Source of the DNA: Leptotrichia sp. oral taxon 879 str. F0557
GTDB taxonomy: Bacteria; Fusobacteriota; Fusobacteriia; Fusobacteriales; Leptotrichiaceae
Reading direction: 5' to 3'
Length of the DNA: 39,132 nt
Assembly (NCBI RefSeq): GCF_000469385.1
Contig: NZ_KI271345.1
Coordinates: 1 to 39,132 of the forward strand
Positions 17,086 to 26,031 of this stretch are shown here, in pieces. The translations under genes and the position numbers were made by a program. Below the pieces are notes generated by a model, which searched no databases, was not told where the DNA came from, and saw nothing but the letters and a program-made list of their open reading frames with translations. How positions within the stretch are numbered: the stretch's first letter is position 1; every line of letters begins with the position of its first letter.

Positions 17086-18549
17086 TTATTCCTTGCTGTT
17101 CTTTTCTCTCCTCATTTCAGATTCTGCAAAAGTTTCACTGTTACTATTCTCAGTTTCTTTTGTTTTTGTATTTTCTGAATGTTTTTGCGTGACTTTCTTC
17201 CCTTCATTTGACTGTTTTTGAGAATCCTTATTCGAGGCTGTCTTGCTGTTATCACTTCTCATTTTTTCTTCAGCTTCTTTTGTATCGGCTGTTCTATCCG
17301 CATTTCCTGATTTAGTTTTTTCATTTCCTTTATTTGCATTTTGAGAATTTTGATTTTTAGTGTTTTCTGTTTCCTGTGATTTATTTTCTTCGGTATCTTT
17401 CTTATCATCTTTTTTATTGCCCATAAATTTTTTAATTCCATCACTGGCCATATTTTTTACTTTTCTGCCTGAAGCAATTGGATCAAAGTCCATTGTCATT
17501 ACTTTTATTGCTTTTCCTGCATTTTCAGCAGCCGAAGCAGTCAGATTTCCAGGATATTTTCCTATTTTAGAGCCTATTTTCGCACCTGTCTTCATACCTG
17601 CTATTGCTCCTGCTCCTCCAGTAGACACCCCACCAGCAACCGCACCAACTGCTGCACCTAGTCCGCCAACTGCTGCACTTCCCAATAAAGATGTAACTCC
17701 TCCTACAGCCGAGCCTCCTGCACTAACAACATTTCCAGTAAAATTACCAAGCTGTGAGCCATTTAATCCACCTTGTCCGTATAAAATTAAAGAAGCTATG
17801 CTCTGATAGTTCTTTATTAAAAATGAAATTGCTATGAATACCGCAAGCCACACAATTATCGTATGAGGCTCGTTATTTTCTGCCCCAATATTTTCAGGAA
17901 TAGGATAAGATTTTAAAATTTTTACTCCCATAGATGAAAGTGCAACTGCAACCATTAATTGAGTGCCTGAGCCTACAATTGCTCCCAAAGTTTTTCTTCC
18001 TATATCGCTCAAAGCGTCAAGTGGTAGACAAGCAAGATATATTATTGCCAATTTTCCAACTACATGGAACTGTATTATAGCTATTGTTATTGTTGATATT
18101 ATAAACACTAAAAATATGAATCCAATAATAAAGAGAATAAAATACAGAATAGCCCAAAAATCTTGAAACTTTAAGCCTATACTTAAAAACTTGCTTAATT
18201 CCTCCCATAACTTATCCCAAATGCCCTGCACTTTTAACGGACTTCCAAGCCCTTCTCCAAATAAATTTCCTATGTCAGAAAATAGTTTGTATGCCATATC
18301 CAGCAGTTCCTTGTACATTTTTATAAGCCCAAAAGTAAGTGCATATCTTACAAGTTTTTTTATAGTTTCGACAAGTGTATTGCCTATGTTCTCCGACCAG
18401 TTAAAGAAGGCTGTAAATGATAAGTCCAGCACAGCAAATGATGAGGCAAGTGTCAATATTACAACCATTAAAGTTGTCATTCCTGTATCAAGCATACTGA
18501 TTATTGGTTCAATCAGTGCCGTATCAAATTGAAAATTTGCCGCTGCCAA
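17086..18549 (-). CDS. virB6: VirB6/TrbL-type inner-membrane channel protein
   Basis: This polytopic protein forms part of the inner-membrane channel of the type IV secretion system. TTG is the start codon; it has AAGGAGG eight bases upstream, and there is no nearby ATG. Hydrophobic segments occur at about 22-48, 65-85, 130-165, 170-190 and 235-255. A long Gly/Ala-rich region (about 275-335) and a highly charged Lys/Glu/Asn/Ser tail (about 375-487) follow, as in TrbL. It lies 13 bp after the VirB5-like gene. The toxin-antitoxin cassette begins right after its stop, separating it from the remaining transfer genes. Confidence 0.88.
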   Translation of the reverse strand: MAAANFQFDTALIEPIISMLDTGMTTLMVVILTLASSFAVLDLSFTAFFNWSENIGNTLVETIKKLVRYALTFGLIKMYKELLDMAYKLFSDIGNLFGEGLGSPLKVQGIWDKLWEELSKFLSIGLKFQDFWAILYFILFIIGFIFLVFIISTITIAIIQFHVVGKLAIIYLACLPLDALSDIGRKTLGAIVGSGTQLMVAVALSSMGVKILKSYPIPENIGAENNEPHTIIVWLAVFIAISFLIKNYQSIASLILYGQGGLNGSQLGNFTGNVVSAGGSAVGGVTSLLGSAAVGGLGAAVGAVAGGVSTGGAGAIAGMKTGAKIGSKIGKYPGNLTASAAENAGKAIKVMTMDFDPIASGRKVKNMASDGIKKFMGNKKDDKKDTEENKSQETENTKNQNSQNANKGNEKTKSGNADRTADTKEAEEKMRSDNSKTASNKDSQKQSNEGKKVTQKHSENTKTKETENSNSETFAESEMRREKNSKE

Positions 18550-18562
18550 TTATTTCTCCTCC

Positions 18563-19294
18563 TTATCTCTTATGTTTTTTCACTTCATTTTCCATTGCCT
18601 TTATATGATTGTTTAAACTGTTTTTTGTATATTCGCTTCTTTTTTGAGCTTCCCTTCTTGCCTGCACTTCTTCAGCCGCCTTTAATGCGTCAAGTCTGTT
18701 TGTAGTTGAAATCATATCTGCTATTGCGTTCATCTGCACTGACAGATTGGCACTCCATTGTGATAGCACTTCCAATACTTGCTGTGGATTTTTTGCTTCG
18801 TGAGTTTTTCTTATAAGTATCCTTGCATTATCCGATGTTTTTTTCATTGCCACTTCATTCATAGAGCCTGACTTCATTGCGTCCCTTGAAAGACTGTCAA
18901 GCGTGTTTGTAAATCTGTCAAGAAGAGCCATATACTGTCTGTTATTAGCATCGGCATAAACATCTTTAAACCATAGTTCAGCTCTTTTTGCGTCTCTTAA
19001 TGTTGATTTTGTGGTATTTGTTATTCTAACTAATGTCTTTATCGTGTCATCATATTGGCTTATATATTTTTTTAGATAGGCTTCAGGCAGTTTCTTTGAA
19101 AGCTCAATCTGTCTTTCTATCTCCTTTAACTGTGCATTCAGGCTTTTTAGTGTCTGTGCATTGATTGCCACACTTTCAAAATATGTTTTCATCTGCCAGT
19201 AATCAGAAGCTCCACTGCCTCCTCCAAGTATTCCTGAAAACGAATTTACTGATATGATTGTCATTGTCATTAAAAAGAATATTATTTTTTTCAT
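18563..19294 (-). CDS. virB5: VirB5/TrbJ-like pilus-tip protein
   Basis: The 243-residue protein has a signal peptide (MKKIIFFLMTMTIISVNSFS, then GILGGG). The rest is long amphipathic helices (TLKSLNAQLKEIERQIELSK, then RDAKRAELWFKDVYADANNR) with the character of TrbJ/VirB5, a periplasmic protein placed at the pilus tip. A VirB4-VirB5-VirB6 order supports the call, since this family is poorly conserved. The gene starts one base after the VirB4 stop region and has GGAGG eight bases before the ATG. Confidence 0.82.
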   Translation of the reverse strand: MKKIIFFLMTMTIISVNSFSGILGGGSGASDYWQMKTYFESVAINAQTLKSLNAQLKEIERQIELSKKLPEAYLKKYISQYDDTIKTLVRITNTTKSTLRDAKRAELWFKDVYADANNRQYMALLDRFTNTLDSLSRDAMKSGSMNEVAMKKTSDNARILIRKTHEAKNPQQVLEVLSQWSANLSVQMNAIADMISTTNRLDALKAAEEVQARREAQKRSEYTKNSLNNHIKAMENEVKKHKR

Positions 19295-19295
19295 T

Positions 19296-21779
19296 TTAGT
19301 TACCTCCCTGTATAATTTCCTGACATCTTCTAAATTCCTGACTATTTCTACCCAATTTGTATTCTAGCCATTTTAAGTTAATTTCCTTTAAATCATTTGT
19401 TTCTGCACATATTTCCTGTATTTTCATCTGATCTGTTGAACTTGCCGAGCCTACATAAGCCAGTTCAATTTTACCTAAGTCCATTTCAAACTCCCTTGCT
19501 CCAAGCTCACTTTTGTAAAAGTATTGTTTCTGCATTTGTCCACGTGCAACTCTTTCAATTTCTATTGCATTTAATCCGAACTTTGAATAAAGTTCCTTCC
19601 AGTAATTCTGTGCCTGTGGAGAAGGAAGAAGTATCTTTGTTTTACATCCGTCAACTATTGCAGGTGTTATTTCAGATTTTGAAATTTCATCAAGCGACTG
19701 TGTTGCAAAGATTATAAAGGCATTCAGTTTTGCAAGCGTTCTAAGCCAGTCATTGAATTTAAGCCTGAAACTTTCGTTTTCCATCGCAAACCAAGCCTCA
19801 TCAACTACAATTGCAGTTAAATAGTCCTTTGTTAATTTTTCCACTTCTATTCTATGAAACAGATAGCTTAATATCGGAGCTGTTGCTTTTGGATCTTCTA
19901 TTATTCTTCCCATTTCAAATACCTGCCAGTTTGAGTCTGAAAAATTATCTTCATTGTTATCAAAATATTTTCCATATGAACCTGTATTTGTGTATGGCTC
20001 AAGTGCCTGCTGAATTTCCTTGTTCATAACTGTAAATGCAAAATTTGTCATTGTTCTCCTGTTAGGCGGATCATTTGAAAGAGTAGTAAGTGTTTCCCAG
20101 ATTGTGCTTTTCATATCAGGCGTTACAATTACATTTTCCTGCTGAAGAAGGGAAATTATCCAGTTGCTTGCAAATGCTCTTTCTGTTTCGATATGAATAT
20201 TTGCAAGTGGCTGAAATGCCAAATCATTATCTCCACCTTTTCCCAAGTCATAAAATTTTCCACCCATACAAGCAGTTAAAACACGTATTGAGCCACCTTT
20301 ATCAAAAAAGAATACCTGTGCATTAGGATATTTTTTAAGTTCAGCTACCAGCATTCCCAATAATACTGATTTTCCTGACCTTGTTGGACCTGCTATAAGC
20401 GTATGTGCCGCATCCTTTATATGAAGGTTAAAGTAAAATATATCGTTCAAATCTGTTTTAGTCATCATAAGCGGAACACCTGTAATATTTTTCTTATCCC
20501 TAAAAAATTCATTCACTTCCTCTCCACGATACAGCGATGAAGTGGGGAAAAGACAGCTTAAAAGCATTGAGTTTATTGGATATTTTCTTATATTCGCCTT
20601 CACATTTCCTGGAATAGCCCCTAAATATGAAGGGAAAATATTGTACTTATCAATCGAGCAAGTAAAGTCCTGCTCATCAAATATTGTTACTATTTTAAGT
20701 GCATTATCTTCAAGCCTTTTTATATCTTCATCAGCAAGTATTATGGTAAATGTGTAATAGCCATAACTCATTCCGCCTTCCTTAAATTCATTTAAAGCCA
20801 TTTTGGCTTCTTCTGTTTTTGCCAGTTCCAGCTCATCAATGTTAAATGAAGGCTTTTTAGTTATAGCTTCCGTTATGTACTGTCCAAAATTCTTTTGCTT
20901 TCCCTGATGAAAAATAAAGAAGTTTTTTAACATCTTTTTTGATTCATTTTGTGAAAGTATAATGTATCTTGCCGACATTCTAAATTCAAAGTCCAGACTT
21001 TCAAGTTTTTTTAAAACTCTTGACTCTATCTCATCAGGAAACAGATTAACCGAGATTGTCCTTAAATGCTTTGCCTTTGTCAGTCTTTGTATTTTCGTGT
21101 CTTTTCCATTTTCAAAACTTGAGTTTGACAAATATTGATCAATTGGATATAGAGGAGATGTAGGCATTTTCTTCTTTTCAGGAAATTCAGCATTCACTGT
21201 GGAATACATATATGCCATAAGTTCATCTCCCTGCAAGACTTCAATGCTTGTTGTAGCATATTTTAATAACGCAATAAATGAAGCTACTTTTTGTCTAAAT
21301 ATTTTTAATTCCCTTTCTGCTTCCTCAGCCATTTTTTCTTCTGAATCATCTTCCTTTTTACTAGCCAGCAATGAGTTTATCTTATTTTCAGCATCTTCTG
21401 CTATTAAATATGTCAATGTTATATAGTAGTCACATTTAAAATATTCCCCTTTTGAAAATAAATCCTTTCTTTCATTTTCTATAAGAACTGTCGGTATAAA
21501 GTCATCATTAATTTCTGTTTCAATATATCCTCTTGACTTCTTTCTTTGAACTTCATAATGAACAATAAAATTGTCAGGCAATTTTTTTATCGCATTGTTA
21601 TACTGCAATATTTTCAAGTTCACTTCTTCATCAGTAAAAAAATCCAAGTCGTGATTTCTTACTTTGAGAGTTACCTGAAACCCCATATTTTTATTAACAA
21701 GAATAAAGTCATTGAGAAGGAAGTCCCAAGGAATATGATAGATAAATGAATTTTTGTAGTTATCAAGTGTTTTTCCCAT
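19296..21779 (-). CDS. virB4: VirB4/TrbE secretion ATPase
   Basis: This cytoplasmic or membrane-bound ATPase powers pilus assembly and substrate transfer. The 827-residue protein has Walker A GPTRSGKS (464-471), Walker B IVVDEAW with D660-E661, and FATQSLDEI shortly after. The N-terminal half matches the CagE/TrbE/VirB domain in character (for example NLFPDEIESRVLKKLESLDF). Length and motif spacing are normal. Its ATG follows the stop of the winged-helix gene at once, and AAGGA overlaps the end of that gene, so the two are co-translated. Confidence 0.95.
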   Translation of the reverse strand: MGKTLDNYKNSFIYHIPWDFLLNDFILVNKNMGFQVTLKVRNHDLDFFTDEEVNLKILQYNNAIKKLPDNFIVHYEVQRKKSRGYIETEINDDFIPTVLIENERKDLFSKGEYFKCDYYITLTYLIAEDAENKINSLLASKKEDDSEEKMAEEAERELKIFRQKVASFIALLKYATTSIEVLQGDELMAYMYSTVNAEFPEKKKMPTSPLYPIDQYLSNSSFENGKDTKIQRLTKAKHLRTISVNLFPDEIESRVLKKLESLDFEFRMSARYIILSQNESKKMLKNFFIFHQGKQKNFGQYITEAITKKPSFNIDELELAKTEEAKMALNEFKEGGMSYGYYTFTIILADEDIKRLEDNALKIVTIFDEQDFTCSIDKYNIFPSYLGAIPGNVKANIRKYPINSMLLSCLFPTSSLYRGEEVNEFFRDKKNITGVPLMMTKTDLNDIFYFNLHIKDAAHTLIAGPTRSGKSVLLGMLVAELKKYPNAQVFFFDKGGSIRVLTACMGGKFYDLGKGGDNDLAFQPLANIHIETERAFASNWIISLLQQENVIVTPDMKSTIWETLTTLSNDPPNRRTMTNFAFTVMNKEIQQALEPYTNTGSYGKYFDNNEDNFSDSNWQVFEMGRIIEDPKATAPILSYLFHRIEVEKLTKDYLTAIVVDEAWFAMENESFRLKFNDWLRTLAKLNAFIIFATQSLDEISKSEITPAIVDGCKTKILLPSPQAQNYWKELYSKFGLNAIEIERVARGQMQKQYFYKSELGAREFEMDLGKIELAYVGSASSTDQMKIQEICAETNDLKEINLKWLEYKLGRNSQEFRRCQEIIQGGN

Positions 21780-21780
21780 T

Positions 21781-22404
21781 CTATCTTTCCTTTTCTTTAT
21801 TTTTAATATTTTCCTTAATTTCTTCTCTTTTTAGAACTTTACTTAAAATGTCTCCTCTATCTATTAATACGAATTTTTCTTCGTTGCTTTTAGATATTTT
21901 TGTCATAAATAACACTTTATTTGATGATAATTCTTTTTGTGCGGCTACAAAGTCTTTAAATTCAAGTCCTGTTTTTTCTCTAACTGATTTTGAGTCAAGG
22001 TATACTAAGTTTCCTACATTTTCTTTGTATGTGTTGTAAATTAATTTTGCATTATCTGATAACGTTGAAAGCTTTTCTTCTTTCACTTTTTCTGTTTCTT
22101 TTATTTTATCTGCTATTTCTTCCAATTTTTTTTCATAGTTATTTTTAAATTCAAGTGATTTATCTTTATTGGTAAAATATTTTATTTTATTTACTTCAAA
22201 TATAGAACCATCATAATTTATTTTTTCTTCTGATGAATGATGAAAGAATACTTTATTATCTTGTACTAACTCCTTAAATGCTTCATTAAACTTTTCTTCC
22301 TCTTTTATTCCCAGTTTTTCCATTATCTGATTTCTGCTTAATGTAGTATATCCGACTTCATTTTTTGTTCTTTCTTCTAAAAAATTCATAATTTTTTCTT
22401 TCAT
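21781..22404 (-). CDS. Winged-helix-like protein of unknown function inside the secretion operon
   Basis: Not recognised as a known secretion component. ATG 22404 is preferred over one at 22446 because AAAGGGG lies ten bases before it. The 207 residues hold two similar segments. One is about 1-65 (MNFLEERTKNEVGYTTLSRN...FKELVQDNKVFF). The other is about 105-180 (LSDNAKLIYNTYKENVG...AAQKELSSNKVLF). Each looks like a helix-turn-helix with a beta wing. A charged coiled coil links them. It lies between virB3 and virB4, an unusual place for a DNA-binding protein. It may regulate the operon. Confidence 0.6.
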   Translation of the reverse strand: MKEKIMNFLEERTKNEVGYTTLSRNQIMEKLGIKEEEKFNEAFKELVQDNKVFFHHSSEEKINYDGSIFEVNKIKYFTNKDKSLEFKNNYEKKLEEIADKIKETEKVKEEKLSTLSDNAKLIYNTYKENVGNLVYLDSKSVREKTGLEFKDFVAAQKELSSNKVLFMTKISKSNEEKFVLIDRGDILSKVLKREEIKENIKNKEKER

Positions 22405-22459
22405 TTCAATTATTCCCCTTTCAATATTTTTTCTTTTCGCTTCCATTTTTAATATTTGC

Positions 22460-22699
22460 TTAAGGATTTAAATATCTTTCAGTCTTGTAATGCTCTATTA
22501 TCAGTTCCAACGTCATCGGATCCTTTACTGACATAACTGCACATAGAATATATATTGCCCCTGCCGGTATAAAAATTACCCAGTGCCTGAATATTAAAAA
22601 TATGATTCCTGTTAATAATACTAGCGATATAAAAACCTTATATGGCAACCCCATTACCATCTTCACATCCAGCAAAGATTTATACACTTTTAATTTCAT
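22460..22699 (-). CDS. virB3: VirB3/TrbD inner-membrane protein
   Basis: This 79-residue protein has two adjacent membrane segments (about 17-37 and 40-58), flanked by KVYKSLLDVKMVMGLPYKV at the N-terminus and a charged C-terminus ending YKTERYLNP. This fits VirB3/TrbD, which pairs with VirB4 in the inner membrane. Its ATG overlaps the stop of virB11 in a TAATG arrangement, so translation is coupled. Confidence 0.85.
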   Translation of the reverse strand: MKLKVYKSLLDVKMVMGLPYKVFISLVLLTGIIFLIFRHWVIFIPAGAIYILCAVMSVKDPMTLELIIEHYKTERYLNP

Positions 22700-23688
22700 T
22701 ATCCTACCTCCTCAATTTCATATTCCTTTGTCTTTTTGTTAAAGCCATTCACTTTGATTATCTTGTTCACTTTTCTTACAGTTTTACCATTTTCAGTCGT
22801 TCTTATAATATTCACGATTACATCCACAGAACGTCCTATAAGCGGCTGTCTTGGATTCCTGTCAACTTCCATTAACAGCTCTTCCAGTCTTTCCAAAGTT
22901 TCTTCTGCACCATCCGAATGGACTGTTGTAAATCCTCCACTATGTCCAGTATTCCAGTTTTTAAGTATCTCCTCAGCTTCTTCTCCATATCTAAGCTCTC
23001 CCTGAATAATTCTGTCTGGCCTATGTCTAAGTGCATCCTTTGATAATTCCAGTGCAGAAACATCCTCAGTTACAAAAACTCTTAACACGTTTTCCTTATT
23101 GCAAATAATTTCCTCAACTTCCTCAATAATGTATATTCTTTCAACAGTATTTCTAATTCTGTCAACTTCCTTTAAATAATCTACAAGAGCATTAGTAAAT
23201 GTTGTCTTTCCTGTACCAGTTCCGCCCGATACAACTATATTCTTTTTATTTAAAATGGCTTCTGTAAGAAAATTTTTCTGAAATTCTGTAATTGAACCCA
23301 TTGCTAAATAATCATCGAGTGTAAATATTTTTTTAGGCCTTTTCCTTATTGTAAATACTGGAATCCCTTTAGTAATTCCTTTTGCGGCTCCTTGAAATCT
23401 GTCAGAATTTGGCAAGTTTCCAGAAAGTCTTGGATTTTTTTCAGAAATTATCTTTGAGTTATATGAAGCAAGCACCTGAATAATTTTGTATCCTTCCATT
23501 TCATTCAGGTATGTATTTGTCTTATACATTCCCCTTTCATATGATTCCACCCATACATACCCATCAGGATTTAGCATTATTTCCGTAATGTCGTCATCTT
23601 CCATATATTCCTTCAATGCTGACAGCCTTTCATTTACAAAGTCTATTTGTGCCTGCTTCTGAAGTTCATATTTTTCACTTTCCGTCAT
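22699..23688 (-). CDS. virB11: VirB11/TrbB hexameric ATPase
   Basis: This traffic ATPase sits at the base of the secretion channel. The 329 residues contain Walker A SGGTGTGKTT (154-163). The Asp box IYIIEEVEEI follows, then the conserved LRHRPDRIIQGELRYGEEAEEIL with the Walker B/His-box region and GHSGGFTTVHSDGAEETLERLEELL, which is diagnostic for the family. The N-terminal domain (LNPDGYVWVE) is also typical. The ATG overlaps the stop of the preceding small gene as ATGA. Confidence 0.95.
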   Translation of the reverse strand: MTESEKYELQKQAQIDFVNERLSALKEYMEDDDITEIMLNPDGYVWVESYERGMYKTNTYLNEMEGYKIIQVLASYNSKIISEKNPRLSGNLPNSDRFQGAAKGITKGIPVFTIRKRPKKIFTLDDYLAMGSITEFQKNFLTEAILNKKNIVVSGGTGTGKTTFTNALVDYLKEVDRIRNTVERIYIIEEVEEIICNKENVLRVFVTEDVSALELSKDALRHRPDRIIQGELRYGEEAEEILKNWNTGHSGGFTTVHSDGAEETLERLEELLMEVDRNPRQPLIGRSVDVIVNIIRTTENGKTVRKVNKIIKVNGFNKKTKEYEIEEVG

Positions 23689-23984
23689 AATATTTCTGCC
23701 AGTTCCTTCATTTTTTTAGCAGTTTCATCATTGCTTGGACTTTCAATTATGATTTTTAAAAGTTTGTTTCCGACACCAGATTTTTCTAAAATCTCTTTTA
23801 AAATGTCTACATTTTCCTGTTCAACCTTTTCAATTTCCTTTTGGGAATCAGCCATTATTTTCTCCAGTTTGGCAATCTTTTCTTTATTTCTTTTTATTCT
23901 TTCAGTATAATTTTTTTCTCTAGCTTTTCTCTTTTTCTTTACTATTTCATCTGAACCATTAATTGTCTCTTCAATATTTTCCAT
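23685..23984 (-). CDS. Small coiled-coil protein between virD4 and virB11
   Basis: Not recognised. The 99 residues are a highly charged helix (about 12-70, with KKKRKAREKNYTERIKRNKE) and a shorter C-terminal helical part (NKLLKIIIESPSNDETAKKM). There is no signal peptide, lipobox or membrane segment, so it is not a VirB7 or TrbK lipoprotein. GGGAG lies four bases before the ATG. The gene overlaps virB11 by four bases. An adaptor for the ATPases is possible but unsupported. Confidence 0.75.
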   Translation of the reverse strand: MENIEETINGSDEIVKKKRKAREKNYTERIKRNKEKIAKLEKIMADSQKEIEKVEQENVDILKEILEKSGVGNKLLKIIIESPSNDETAKKMKELAEIL

Positions 23985-23992
23985 ATATCTCC

Positions 23993-26029
23993 CTATCCTA
24001 TTTTTTTTGATTTATACTTTTTTCTTACCTTTTCAATAATTTTTTCATATTTTATATCATCATAAAAATCTTCCTCTTTCATCTTAAATGTATGCTTGTA
24101 TTCATACATCCCCTTCATTGCTTCAAATATTACATATCCGTCCTTAAAGAATACTGGCTGGTGCTGTGTCCTTTTTAGCAGTTCAGGATATTCGTAGTAA
24201 TAGAGCTTATCTAATAATAAAGGTTTTTTATATCCTGTAATTACAACTGCCTTTCTGTCAGGCAGCAGTCTTGTTTCTGAAGGACTTAATAAATCCTTTC
24301 CCTGCTCTGAAACGTTTCCTCCCCCTTTTAGCCCAATATTTCTACTTTTTACCCTGATTGTTTCTTTGCCGAGTGTCTTTGAAATATAGTCAGGTGCAGC
24401 TTCATCGTTTGGCCTACCAAATATTTGAATCTGACATCCATTTAACACCTCTTTCCCCTGTTTATCGTATGTCGAATTTAACTGATCAAGCCCTTGAAAT
24501 ATTCCAACCATCTTTATTCCAAATCCTGCATAGTACCCAAGCCCTTTTACAAGAGCCTTCATCTTGCCATAAGCATTTAGTTCATCCATTAAAAATGTTA
24601 TGTTAAAATTTTTCTTGCTTAAACTTTCCATTAATAAATTTGTCAGCTGAATATACATTATCCGTACTAACGGAGCTAGCAAATCTATATCTTTTGGTTT
24701 TATTACAAAGTATAAATCTACAGGATTATTGCCATTAACCAAGTCCATTGCCCTAAAATCAGACTTTCCTATATTTTTTACAACCGAAGGAATTTCAAAT
24801 ACCTGCAATTTAGTCTTTGCCGTTGAAGTAATAGACTTGAACGTATTTTCTCCTGTATTTTGCAATAAATATCCGAACTGTTTTGCAACAAAGGGGTGCA
24901 ATCCTTTGTTTAATGCTTTAATTGATTCTTCATCAGTATATATTTTTCTAAGCCTTTCAATTGTTTTTTCCTTCAGAATAAAATCTTTTGACATTTCATC
25001 CTCGTATTCATCTTCTTCCATAGGCTTTCCAAGATATTTTGCAAACATTCTATACAAAGAATTTTCAGTATTAGTAATTATTGATATTACATCGTTTAGT
25101 GAAACTCTAACATCCGTTATATCAGGATCTTCTTCAGGACGACTGCTTACTTCCTTATAATGAACATAACCAGTTAAAGTGGAAATTGTATCTTTTGCAC
25201 TGTCTCCCCAAAATGGATCCTTACTCTCATCTTCCCCAACAATCATTGTTCCAATTATTCTGCAATCTTCAATCTCGTAATTTGTTCCATACCGTACTTC
25301 CGATAAAAAGTTATAGCTGTTTGAAAGTTCACTCATTGGCTCAAACTTTAATATCCTGTGCTTCAATATCTTTGCTCTGTACCAGCTCGTAAGCTCATAG
25401 TTTTCCTTTTTTATGTCAGAAATAAAGGTTGATATTCTTTTCAGTCCTGCTATAAGGCTTGGAATAATATATCCCACACCTTTTCCTCCTCTTGTTGGCA
25501 AGAACAGGGCAATATGTATCATTGACGTATCATAAAGCAGTTTTAACTTCCCAGTCAGCGTCTTTACATACCCTATAACAAAACCGTTTTCATCTCCGCT
25601 TAGAAAGTTTACATCTGAAGGCTTTTTCTTATTTTTCTTCAAATCATCATACGTTCCAAATTCAGCATCTCCGTGTGATTTCAGTTTCTTTTTTTTCCAG
25701 TACGGCATTGTCAAAATAATTAACGAGCTAATAAATATAAAGCACATACCTAATTGAAACTGCGAAGTTAATCTAGGAGTTTTTTCCATTACCATTTCCC
25801 AGTTTTCAGATGGAAAATACATATACTGATTCTTTTTATCAATAATTACAGGTTTTATTAATCTACGTATTTTTGCAAAAGTAGTATAATTATTAACTTT
25901 TTCCAGTTCTTCCATATAGTTTGTTGATACTATCATTAAACCTGTTATATTTACTGAAATAAACATTATTATTGCAAAAATCCATTTTACAGGCTTCGTA
26001 TTTCTGAGCGGCTTATATTTCTTGTCCAT
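23993..26029 (-). CDS. virD4: VirD4/TraG-type coupling protein
   Basis: This inner-membrane ATPase brings the relaxase-DNA complex to the channel. Two N-terminal membrane segments (about 16-36 and 92-110) are followed by SHGDAEFGTYDDL, then IALFLPTRGGKGVGYIIPSL with Walker A at 178-186. ITFLMDELNAYGKM is the Walker B, and FQGLDQLNSTYDKQGKEVLNG, FGRPNDEAAPDYISKTLG and LLSPSETRLLPDRKAVVITG are the usual TraG/VirD4 C-terminal motifs. AGGA lies seven bases before the ATG. The gene directly follows virB10. Confidence 0.96.
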   Translation of the reverse strand: MDKKYKPLRNTKPVKWIFAIIMFISVNITGLMIVSTNYMEELEKVNNYTTFAKIRRLIKPVIIDKKNQYMYFPSENWEMVMEKTPRLTSQFQLGMCFIFISSLIILTMPYWKKKKLKSHGDAEFGTYDDLKKNKKKPSDVNFLSGDENGFVIGYVKTLTGKLKLLYDTSMIHIALFLPTRGGKGVGYIIPSLIAGLKRISTFISDIKKENYELTSWYRAKILKHRILKFEPMSELSNSYNFLSEVRYGTNYEIEDCRIIGTMIVGEDESKDPFWGDSAKDTISTLTGYVHYKEVSSRPEEDPDITDVRVSLNDVISIITNTENSLYRMFAKYLGKPMEEDEYEDEMSKDFILKEKTIERLRKIYTDEESIKALNKGLHPFVAKQFGYLLQNTGENTFKSITSTAKTKLQVFEIPSVVKNIGKSDFRAMDLVNGNNPVDLYFVIKPKDIDLLAPLVRIMYIQLTNLLMESLSKKNFNITFLMDELNAYGKMKALVKGLGYYAGFGIKMVGIFQGLDQLNSTYDKQGKEVLNGCQIQIFGRPNDEAAPDYISKTLGKETIRVKSRNIGLKGGGNVSEQGKDLLSPSETRLLPDRKAVVITGYKKPLLLDKLYYYEYPELLKRTQHQPVFFKDGYVIFEAMKGMYEYKHTFKMKEEDFYDDIKYEKIIEKVRKKYKSKKIG

Positions 26030-26031
26030 AA

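Noticed and set aside
17259-17444. Second same-strand frame inside the charged VirB6 tail.
   Set aside because: Its product is an almost pure Lys/Ile/Gln string arising from a low-complexity region; no ribosome binding site or known motif.
17360-17806. Long plus-strand open frame opposite the Gly/Ala-rich part of VirB6.
   Set aside because: It is Pro/Ala-rich because it is antisense to GC-richer Gly/Ala codons. It has no ribosome binding site or family features.
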